In this document: one piece after another, positions 1 to 5,222 of the stretch | How positions within the stretch are numbered: the stretch's first letter is position 1 | Layout of the letters: the number at the start of each line of letters is the position of its first letter | Assembly: GCA_020350865.1 (NCBI GenBank) | Contig: CP070726.1 | Coordinates: 1,597,096 to 1,602,317, forward strand | Reading direction: 5' to 3' | Source of the DNA: Thermoplasmata archaeon | GTDB lineage: Archaea; Thermoplasmatota; Thermoplasmata; GCA-020350865 | Length of the DNA: 5,222 nucleotides | Notes under the pieces: model-generated | Told to the model about the DNA's origin: nothing | The model's input: only the letters and a program-made list of their open reading frames with translations | Database searches by the model: none | Translations under genes and position numbers: made by a program

Positions 1-116
1 CCCCCTACATAGAGCATATCACCGCTGACATTTACTGTGGAAATGTGAATGTATCCAACACAACCGGCAATCGCAAACAGCCATATGACTCCTATTGAAG
101 AAATCCTCCGTAACAT
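1..116 (-). CDS. N-terminal part of a secreted protein, probably beta-helix family (runs off the left edge)
   Basis: Only the first 38 codons are present. The start is the ATG complementary to 114-116, chosen because a strong GAGGTGAGGT ribosome binding site lies directly upstream. The visible protein has a basic start (MLRRIS), a hydrophobic stretch at about residues 8-27 that looks like a signal peptide, then SGDMLYVGG. The complete surface protein at 2474-4378 has GDTRYVGG at the matching point after its own signal peptide, and both genes are divergent from a folP copy. I therefore infer that this is a paralogue, exported and probably also a right-handed beta-helix protein, but no beta-helix repeat is visible here. 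The residues IAGC at 16-19 resemble a lipobox, but hydrophobic sequence continues beyond the cysteine, so I do not call it a lipoprotein. Confidence 0.6.
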   Translation of the reverse strand, partial: MLRRISSIGVIWLFAIAGCVGYIHISTVNVSGDMLYVG

Positions 117-117
117 T

Positions 118-127
118 ACCTCACCTC
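118..127 (-). promoter_or_regulatory. Ribosome binding site of the left-edge secreted protein
   Basis: On the minus strand this reads GAGGTGAGGT, ending one base before the ATG. It contains the GGTGA core typical of archaeal Shine-Dalgarno sites and closely resembles the GGTGAGGG site of the complete beta-helix gene. It decides the start codon of the partial gene. Confidence 0.6.
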
Positions 128-171
128 AATTTGTTTACCCGATCTAATCCGACCAGTGGAACCTATCAATC

Positions 172-206
172 ATCTAATATATAAATTTATTTATAATTTA
201 ATATGG
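172..206. promoter_or_regulatory. A/T-rich divergent promoter region between left secreted gene and folP copy 1
   Basis: The stretch ctaatatataaatttattta, continuing into tataatttaatat, contains good archaeal TATA-box candidates on the minus strand. A start site about 25-30 bases downstream would give the left-edge gene a leader of some 30 bases. An equivalent block lies at the same place relative to folP copy 3 (about 4436-4456), including the shared string TATATAAAT, which supports homology of the two intergenic regions. Confidence 0.45.
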
Positions 207-243
207 CAATAAATCCGTTATATTTTCTGGGAATACCTCCACC

Positions 244-273
244 AAAACTTCTTAAGCATGATGGACATTATCA
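244..273 (+). promoter_or_regulatory. Conserved folP promoter, copy 1
   Basis: The sequence around AAAACTTCTTA (244-254) sits about 45 bases before the ATG and is shared by all three copies. Its position suits an archaeal BRE/TATA element, with transcription starting near 277-280, although it is not a strong TATA consensus. Just downstream, TGAT, seven bases, then ATCA (259-273) is kept in all copies while the inner bases vary, so it may be an operator. Function is inferred. Confidence 0.45.
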
Positions 274-294
274 CCCGAAAATAAGAGGATAGAC

Positions 295-600
<306 letters not shown>

Positions 601-633
601 GCTTCCCCTTGAACCGGAGTCCGTAAGGGATAA

Positions 634-643
634 CCTTATAAGG
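634..643 (+). promoter_or_regulatory. Probable TATA box of the ATPase gene (palindromic)
   Basis: CCTTATAAGG is a perfect 10-bp palindrome containing TTATAA. It lies about 55 bases before the ATG at 692, so transcription would start near 662-668. A second A/T-rich candidate, AGTATAATATACC (648-660), overlaps this region and could serve instead. The element belongs to unique sequence outside the folP repeat, so the ATPase has its own promoter. Confidence 0.45.
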
Positions 644-657
644 GTGCAGTATAATAT

Positions 658-677
658 ACCATAATACACATTATGGT
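658..677. repeat. Inverted repeat at the ATPase transcription/translation start
   Basis: ACCATAAT, four bases, then ATTATGGT: perfect 8-bp arms. It covers the expected transcription start and its right arm overlaps a GGTG ribosome-binding-type sequence (675-678). It could be a repressor operator, perhaps autoregulatory, or an RNA hairpin that hides the binding site. The repeat is seen directly; its function is inferred. Confidence 0.5.
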
Positions 678-691
678 GCAGGGTGCTGCGT

Positions 692-1975
692 ATGATAAAG
701 GACGGTCTGGTGTTCTGGAACCCATGGTGGAACAAGGATGCGGAGAGGATCAAGGACATAAAGGAGAGGACGAGTCTTGAGGACATCAGGCCGCTCTTCG
801 ACAGAAAAGAGGTCCTGGCGATAACCGGGGTGAGAAGGTCGGGAAAGACGAGCATGATGTACCTGCTCATAGGAGCCCTGCTCAAACAGGGAAGGGCGCA
901 GAACATACTCTATGTCAACCTCGAGGATCCCACATTCGAGGAGGCAAGCCTTGAGGTGATATATGAGGCGTACAGCGAGCTGATGCTGCCGAAGGGTCGG
1001 ATATACCTTTTCCTGGATGAGATCCAGAACATGGAAAAATGGGAAAAATGGGTAAAGAAGATGTACGATTCACTTGAGGATGTAAAGGTCGTGATTTCGG
1101 GGTCGAACTCCTCCCTGCTGAAAACGGAATATTCAACATATCTGGCCGGCAGGAACCTGACCCACGAGCTCTTCCCTCTGTCCTTCAAGGAGTTCGCAGG
1201 TTTCAGAAACCTGGAGATAAGAACGGAATCCGAGCTGCTCGCCCGCAAGGCAAGGCTCAAACATCTGCTGGAAGAATACATGAGGTTCGGGGGATTCCCG
1301 GAGGTCGTCCTGGAGAAGAAGACGGATATGAAATATACGCTGCTCAAGGAATACTTTTCTGCAATACTTGCAAGAGACATACTCACGAGATACAATATCA
1401 AGGAGAGAAAGAAGCTGGAGAGACTGGCGGTCTACATGATAACGAACGCATCGAATTTGGTCAGTGCAAAATCCATGGGCAAGATATTCGATCTGAACAT
1501 AAGGACCGTCTCCGAATACCTGGACCATCTGGAAGACGCATACATGCTCTTCTTTGTCAACCACTTCTCGTATTCTCTCAAACAGCAGTACACCTACCCC
1601 AGAAAGGTGTACTGTGTGGATTGCGGCATGAGGAACGCAGTGAGTTTCAGCTTCAGCAGGGACATGGGAAGACTTTTGGAGAACATCGTCTATCTCAGGC
1701 TGAGAAGGACGGGGGATATATACTACTGGAAGGACAGGGGGGCAGATGTCGATTTCGTTGTCATGAGGGGAACTAAGGTCGTAGATATAATCCAGACATG
1801 CTATGACCTATCAGATGAGAAAACCAGGAAAAGGGAGAAACACAACCTCCTTAAAGCACTCAGGCACTTCCATCTAGAAAAAGGGACCGTAATCTCGTGG
1901 GACGAGGAGGACAGTGAGAGTGAGGATGGCATGACCGTGGAATACAGACCCCTGTGGAAATGGCTGCTGGAATAG
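692..1975 (+). CDS. AAA_14/DUF4143 family ATPase
   Basis: A 427-residue protein from the ATG at 692. GGTG at 682-685 is well placed for this start; GTG at 683 would add three residues. The order matches the archaeal/bacterial AAA_14 plus DUF4143 family. Walker A is GVRRSGKT (46-53), Walker B IYLFLDE (104-110), sensor-like VVISGSN (133-139) and a GR motif that may hold the arginine finger (153-154). GGFPE is at 200-204 and a winged-helix-like segment at about 252-282. The C-terminal DUF4143 part has LLEN (E330), VDFVV (353-357) and TRKRE (378-382), and resembles a PD-(D/E)XK nuclease fold, although DIIQT replaces a clear ExK triad. The length is normal and no lesion is seen. The cellular role of this family is poorly known; abundant, variable copies in archaea suggest defence, mobile-element or toxin-like roles, which is inference. 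It stands alone between two folP fragments, and its TAG stop is followed at once by an in-frame TAA. Confidence 0.92.
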   Translation: MIKDGLVFWNPWWNKDAERIKDIKERTSLEDIRPLFDRKEVLAITGVRRSGKTSMMYLLIGALLKQGRAQNILYVNLEDPTFEEASLEVIYEAYSELMLPKGRIYLFLDEIQNMEKWEKWVKKMYDSLEDVKVVISGSNSSLLKTEYSTYLAGRNLTHELFPLSFKEFAGFRNLEIRTESELLARKARLKHLLEEYMRFGGFPEVVLEKKTDMKYTLLKEYFSAILARDILTRYNIKERKKLERLAVYMITNASNLVSAKSMGKIFDLNIRTVSEYLDHLEDAYMLFFVNHFSYSLKQQYTYPRKVYCVDCGMRNAVSFSFSRDMGRLLENIVYLRLRRTGDIYYWKDRGADVDFVVMRGTKVVDIIQTCYDLSDEKTRKREKHNLLKALRHFHLEKGTVISWDEEDSESEDGMTVEYRPLWKWLLE

Positions 1976-2215
1976 TAAACTGTAAAAGCCGCGGAGGGTA
2001 ACAGTAAGGATTCGAGCAAACTGGATAGTTGCATATGTCAGATTTCTAAGAAATGCACACCAATACTTCAACTATATACCTTTCCATTATCATTCGAAAC
2101 TATTTGTATAGAATTTCTATTTGAAATAGAAATATATTCATTTTTTTCCCACTCGAATATAAACACATTTGCGCACTTTATAGCGGTAAAATGAAGTTAA
2201 AACCCGCCAATGGAG
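1976..2215. other. Intergenic region between ATPase and folP copy 2
   Basis: No convincing gene lies here. The region is A/T-rich and contains one perfect 21-bp palindrome, a T7 run at 2141-2147 and a TATA-like CTTTATAG near 2177-2184. Unlike the upstream regions of folP copies 1 and 3, I see no divergent secreted-protein start and no ribosome binding site on the minus strand. Copy 2 has therefore lost, or never had, the flank shared by the other two. Confidence 0.6.
2113..2147. repeat. Perfect 21-bp palindrome followed by a T-run
   Basis: ATTTCTATTT, a single G, then its exact reverse complement AAATAGAAAT (2113-2133). Seven T follow at 2141-2147. It could end the ATPase transcript, although it lies about 140 bases past the stop codon and the stem is only A/T-rich, or it could be a dimer-binding operator. 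A one-base centre does not form a tight hairpin without opening inner pairs, which slightly favours an operator. Confidence 0.55.
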
Positions 2216-2426
<211 letters not shown>

Positions 2427-2473
2427 GCAAGGGAGAAAAGTTATATCGCGTTTGAGAGTTTTATTTAAGCTCT

Positions 2474-4378
2474 TTATTTATCTGCAATTTGTGGTGGCGG
2501 TGGCGGAGGCCGCTCCGGTTCCGGTGGTGATAGGTCCGGTTGGATGGGTTCTTCTTCGGGAGGGTGCTGTTCCTCAAACGGTTGTAGCTCTGAAGGGGGT
2601 TGCTCTTCCTCCTTTTTTCTCGATTTGAGAAGTACCAATAAAAGGATTATCGTGAGGGCGATTATGATGGCCACAAGTATCCAGAACCACCAGGGAAGGT
2701 CCTCGTCCTCCTCTGGCAGCTGGGCAAATGCCTCATTGGATTGCGGGCCCTCTCCCTGGGGATTCTCTGCTGCAATCCTGTAGATATATGTGGTGCCAGA
2801 CCTGACATCTGTATCCTCGTAGGAATGTATGTCTCCCAGTCTGATCGTCACCGGGTCGTTGCCTGAGATCGTGCACCTGTATATCACGTAATTCGTCACT
2901 GGACTGCCGCCGTGGTCTGCCGGGGGTTCCCATCTCAATATTACTACACCGTCACTTGTGATTATTCGCAGGTTCTGGGGCGCCTGGGGAACTGTCACAG
3001 GTGTGCCGCTCACTTCAACGGATTTGGAACCCTCGCCAACTGAATTGAGGGCCGAAATCGTGTATGTGTATGTGGTTCCGCAGATCACGTTGGTATCGTT
3101 GTACCACAACTGGGAGCCGGGGACCAAGTCGTATATCCCTGCAGAACCGTTCCGGTGAATATTGTACTGGATGATTGCAGAGCCTCCGGTGCTAGCCGGA
3201 GGATTCCATGTGAGGTTCACGAATTCATCTCCGGTAGCAGCCTGCAGATTCTGGGGAGCGGTTGGAGGAAGATTAATGGGAACAATGAACGGGTACTCAT
3301 CCTGACTGTCCCCGGGAATATTGTATGGATTCTTACCGCCACCGCCGCCCGAGCCCTGGTCCACAATACTGTCACTCCCTGAGATGTCCTGGTTCGGCCC
3401 ATTGTAATCGTCATAGGCACCATCGCCCGGTTCATCGAAATCTGACCAGTAGTTGCCCCCCGAGGGATAACCGTCGTCCCAGGTATTACCCGAACCACCG
3501 TCCGAAGCCTGATTCGAGTTACCTATGATATTGTTGTGATAAATCTCGTTGTTATCGCTTCCGCCGCCGACGATAATCCCGTGATCTCCATTTGACACCA
3601 CCGTGTTGTTCACTAAAATGTTGTTGTCATTGTTGTTTAAGAGATATATTCCCTCGTCTGTATTCGAGTACACATCATTGTTCATGATGGTATTGCCGTG
3701 GCAACTCGTATCCAGGTTGATACCATGATACGGATTGTTGGAACTGGCGTTGTTAGAGTCTATCGTATTTGAACCACAGCCGTTATACAAGACGATGCCT
3801 GCCTTGTTTGATTTGCATTCACCGTTTGAGATGGTGTTTTCATTGCTGTTTATTCTCAACTGAATTCCCTGCTGGAGATTGGAATTGCATATATTGTTGT
3901 CGATTGTATTGCGGGAGGCACGATCCAGGACCATGCCTATAGTATTGCCCGTACATTTGTTGTTCTTAACTGATACATTTGTAACATCATACAGTTTGAT
4001 ACCGCAATCCTGTTGGGACCACGAAGGACCGCTGTTTGTAGCAGTGAACCCGGTGACATTTGCCCAGTCTGCTGTGATCAAAATGACATTGCGTATATTC
4101 AGCCCATCTATTGTTGTGATATCCCTTTCCTCGCCCATCAGGTTGATGGTCTTGTTGACAGTGATGTTTTCGTAATATGTTCCGGAATATACGAAAACAG
4201 TATCTCCGTTAATGCTCGCATCTATGGCATCCTGTATACTGGAATAGTTACCGGGACCTGCGCCGCCTACATAGCGGGTATCACCCCTGGCAACCTCGGG
4301 CTCAAAAGAGATGAACCCGATGAATCCGGCCGTGGTAAGCACACATATAATTACCATTGAGATAAGCTTCCTTTTCAT
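2474..4378 (-). CDS. Membrane-anchored right-handed beta-helix (NosD-like) surface protein with two FN3 domains
   Basis: A 634-residue exported protein. The start is ATG at 4378, backed by the GGTGAGGG site just upstream. Residues 1-32 form a signal peptide (MKRK, hydrophobic core, VARGD). YVGG then SSIQDAIDAS and GDTVFVYSGTYYENI (about 36-75) is the usual entry to NosD-type helices. About 75-300 carry Asn-rich parallel beta-helix coils with repeats such as GNTIGMVLD, SNTID and DNNILVNNTV. About 300-370 hold NTWDDGYPSGGNYWSDF and PYNIPG, the standard NosD end motif, here split by a Gly-rich insert (GSGGGGGK). Two FN3 domains follow (371-462 and 463-552), then an acidic spacer, a membrane helix (about 561-584), KSRKK, and a 45-residue tail rich in Pro and Glu ending in a run of six Pro. 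Topology: outside to about 560, tail in the cytoplasm. It probably acts in adhesion, glycan binding or envelope structure; no catalytic residues can be assigned. Many NxS/T sites suggest N-glycosylation. Confidence 0.92.
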   Translation of the reverse strand: MKRKLISMVIICVLTTAGFIGFISFEPEVARGDTRYVGGAGPGNYSSIQDAIDASINGDTVFVYSGTYYENITVNKTINLMGEERDITTIDGLNIRNVILITADWANVTGFTATNSGPSWSQQDCGIKLYDVTNVSVKNNKCTGNTIGMVLDRASRNTIDNNICNSNLQQGIQLRINSNENTISNGECKSNKAGIVLYNGCGSNTIDSNNASSNNPYHGINLDTSCHGNTIMNNDVYSNTDEGIYLLNNNDNNILVNNTVVSNGDHGIIVGGGSDNNEIYHNNIIGNSNQASDGGSGNTWDDGYPSGGNYWSDFDEPGDGAYDDYNGPNQDISGSDSIVDQGSGGGGGKNPYNIPGDSQDEYPFIVPINLPPTAPQNLQAATGDEFVNLTWNPPASTGGSAIIQYNIHRNGSAGIYDLVPGSQLWYNDTNVICGTTYTYTISALNSVGEGSKSVEVSGTPVTVPQAPQNLRIITSDGVVILRWEPPADHGGSPVTNYVIYRCTISGNDPVTIRLGDIHSYEDTDVRSGTTYIYRIAAENPQGEGPQSNEAFAQLPEEDEDLPWWFWILVAIIIALTIILLLVLLKSRKKEEEQPPSELQPFEEQHPPEEEPIQPDLSPPEPERPPPPPPQIADK

Positions 4379-4379
4379 T

Positions 4380-4387
4380 CCCTCACC
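4380..4387 (-). promoter_or_regulatory. Ribosome binding site of the beta-helix gene
   Basis: GGTGAGGG on the minus strand, one base before the ATG. It is a close match to the archaeal GGTGA consensus and fixes the start at 4378. Confidence 0.65.
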
Positions 4388-4435
4388 TTAAATGAAACCG
4401 TCGGCAACAATCTACCCGGTCATCTCGTAATGATT

Positions 4436-4456
4436 CTAAATATATAAATATATTTG
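4436..4456 (-). promoter_or_regulatory. TATA region of the beta-helix gene
   Basis: On the minus strand this reads about AAATATATTTATATATTTA, a strong archaeal TATA-like stretch. It lies roughly 60-75 bases upstream of the ATG, giving a leader of about 35-45 bases. It corresponds in place to the A/T block at about 172-206 beside folP copy 1. Confidence 0.5.
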
Positions 4457-4493
4457 TTAACATGTAATATTGAAATATAACAGGTTTTTTCAC

Positions 4494-4857
4494 ACCCACC
4501 AAAACTTCTTATCCATGATGACCAATATCACTTGGGTTTATGAGGATTCATATGGCAAGCATGACCATGAAATGCGGGAAATACTCCCTGGAATTCGGGG
4601 AAAGGACGCTGGTAATGGCCATTGTGAATGTGACCCCTGATTCGTTCTCGGATGGAGGGCAGTTTCTTGATTCGGAAAAGGCCATTGCGCAGGGTCTGAG
4701 GCTGGCTGAGGAGGGAGCTGATATCATCGATATCGGGGGCGAGTCCACAAGGCCCGGCTCTGAATCTGTTGCCCTGAATGAGGAATTGAGGAGGGTGATC
4801 CCGGTCATAGAGGGCCTGGTTGGGAAAATAGAAATTCCGATATCAATAGATACCTGT
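4494..4857 (+). repeat. folP promoter/5' repeat, copy 3 (reference copy)
   Basis: This is the segment shared with the other two blocks: with copy 2 from 4494 to about 4695 and with copy 1 from 4496 to 4857. All three lie in the same orientation. The spacing between copies is 1979 bases (1 to 2) and 2278 bases (2 to 3), so recombination between neighbours would remove the ATPase or the beta-helix gene as a unit. Confidence 0.88.
4499..4530 (+). promoter_or_regulatory. folP: Conserved folP promoter, copy 3
   Basis: CCAAAACTTCTTAT followed by TGAT, seven bases, ATCA (4516-4530), identical to copy 2. Transcription probably starts near 4534-4538, leaving a very short leader that contains the GAGGAT ribosome binding site (4542-4547). 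Confidence 0.45.
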
Positions 4858-5151
4858 AAATCCGAGGTTGCGAAAAAGGCAATTGATGCGGGAGCATGCA
4901 TGATAAATGATATTTCAGCAGCAAGGTTCGATTCGAAGCTCATGGATGTGGCAAGGGAATATGAGGTTCCCCTGGCCCTCATGCATATGAAAGGAACCCC
5001 GAAGAACATGCAGGAGAACCCGACCTATGATTCTGTGATGGGAGAGATCAAGGAATTCTTAAATGAAAGGGTGGGCTTTGCAGTTACAAAAGGGATTCCA
5101 AGGGAAAATATCCTGATCGACCCGGGAATAGGTTTCGGGAAGGGGCGGTAG
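4552..5151 (+). CDS. folP: Dihydropteroate synthase, frame open to first TAG (C-terminus interrupted)
   Basis: Dihydropteroate synthase (cytosolic; joins dihydropterin pyrophosphate and p-aminobenzoate in folate synthesis). The ATG at 4552 follows GAGGAT. An ATG at 4540 is in frame but not conserved in the sister copies, which have AAG and AGG-type sequence there; MKCG at 4567 is another option. DHPS motifs are in order: [13 protein letters not shown] (24-36), [16 protein letters not shown] (56-71), ISIDTCKSE (97-105), MINDISA (117-123), LMHMKGTP (143-150) and DPGIGFGK (190-197). The frame then reads GR and meets TAG at 5149-5151, after 199 codons. A typical DHPS has about 265-280 residues, so the last third, including the usual Arg-x-His phosphate-binding end, is cut off unless TAG is read through. 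It is the longest of three folP copies here and may be a pseudogene, a TAG-containing functional gene or a sequence error. Confidence 0.75.
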   Translation: MASMTMKCGKYSLEFGERTLVMAIVNVTPDSFSDGGQFLDSEKAIAQGLRLAEEGADIIDIGGESTRPGSESVALNEELRRVIPVIEGLVGKIEIPISIDTCKSEVAKKAIDAGACMINDISAARFDSKLMDVAREYEVPLALMHMKGTPKNMQENPTYDSVMGEIKEFLNERVGFAVTKGIPRENILIDPGIGFGKGR

Positions 5152-5222
5152 CACAACTATGAAATAATAAGATACCTTGGGGAGCTTGAGTAGCTGGATC
5201 TGCCCATCCTCGTCGGGCCCTC
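5149..5222 (+). pseudogene. folP: In-frame continuation of folP beyond TAG, with a second TAG (runs off the right edge)
   Basis: Reading on in the same frame after TAG 5149-5151 gives HNYEIIRYLGELE, then TAG at 5191-5193, then LDLPILVGPS at the window edge. This is the expected DHPS sequence, in register, for the helix after GFGK and the strand before the RKS motif. Both TAG codons fall at variable, non-catalytic positions. The residues just before the first TAG (GR after GK, where Thr or Asn is usual) are also atypical. The rest of the gene is outside the window. Confidence 0.7.

Noticed and set aside
1030..1056. Short tandem GGAAAAATG-like repeat in the ATPase.
   Set aside because: It encodes EKWEKWVKK next to Walker B, where similar Trp/Lys-rich helices are normal for the family.
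910..1401. Long minus-strand open frame within the ATPase.
   Set aside because: It is antisense to a well-recognised family protein, and its Ser-rich, low-complexity translation is a codon-bias shadow.
4013..4360. Plus-strand open frame opposite the beta-helix gene.
   Set aside because: It is a shadow of a gene with signal peptide, domains and membrane anchor on the other strand.
4540..4551. Upstream ATG at 4540 as the folP start.
   Set aside because: The ATG is absent in both sister copies and lies before the GAGGAT binding site, which serves 4552.
4548..5009. Minus-strand open frame opposite folP copy 3.
   Set aside because: It is antisense to clear DHPS motifs and has no promoter or binding site of its own.

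Overview
The window looks archaeal, most likely Thermoplasmatota (Thermoplasmata-type sediment archaea). The evidence is A/T-rich TATA elements ahead of genes, GGTGA-type ribosome binding sites, and a secreted right-handed beta-helix (NosD-like) protein with fibronectin type III domains and one C-terminal membrane anchor. The placement is inferred from gene style, not from a marker gene.

Layout, left to right. (1) 1-116, minus: the first 38 codons of a secreted protein whose mature N-terminus resembles that of the larger beta-helix protein further right. (2) 239-600, plus: a decayed copy of the promoter and first part of folP (dihydropteroate synthase), with two frameshifts and a stop. (3) 692-1975, plus: an intact AAA_14/DUF4143 ATPase with palindromic sites upstream. 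(4) 1976-2215: an intergenic stretch with a perfect 21-bp palindrome followed by a T-run. (5) 2216-2426, plus: a second, shorter folP 5' fragment with the same promoter. (6) 2474-4378, minus: an intact 634-residue surface protein (beta-helix, two FN3 domains, membrane anchor, proline/glutamate-rich tail). (7) 4494-5222, plus: a third and longest folP copy, which reads well to codon 199, meets TAG, stays in the same well-conserved frame and meets TAG again before the window ends.

The main point is the architecture. Three same-orientation copies of one block (promoter, fixed 56-base spacing to the start codon, folP 5' end) are separated by unrelated cargo genes. Between copies 2 and 3 most coding differences are silent third-position changes, so the fragments seem to have diverged as working genes before being cut. 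This fits repeated insertion or recombination at the 5' end of folP better than tandem duplication followed by decay. The left and right folP copies both lie opposite a divergent beta-helix-type gene, which suggests an ancestral surface-protein/folP divergent pair. No transposase, integrase, tRNA, rRNA or CRISPR array is visible. Whether the rightmost folP is functional, a pseudogene, or read through at TAG cannot be settled from this window.
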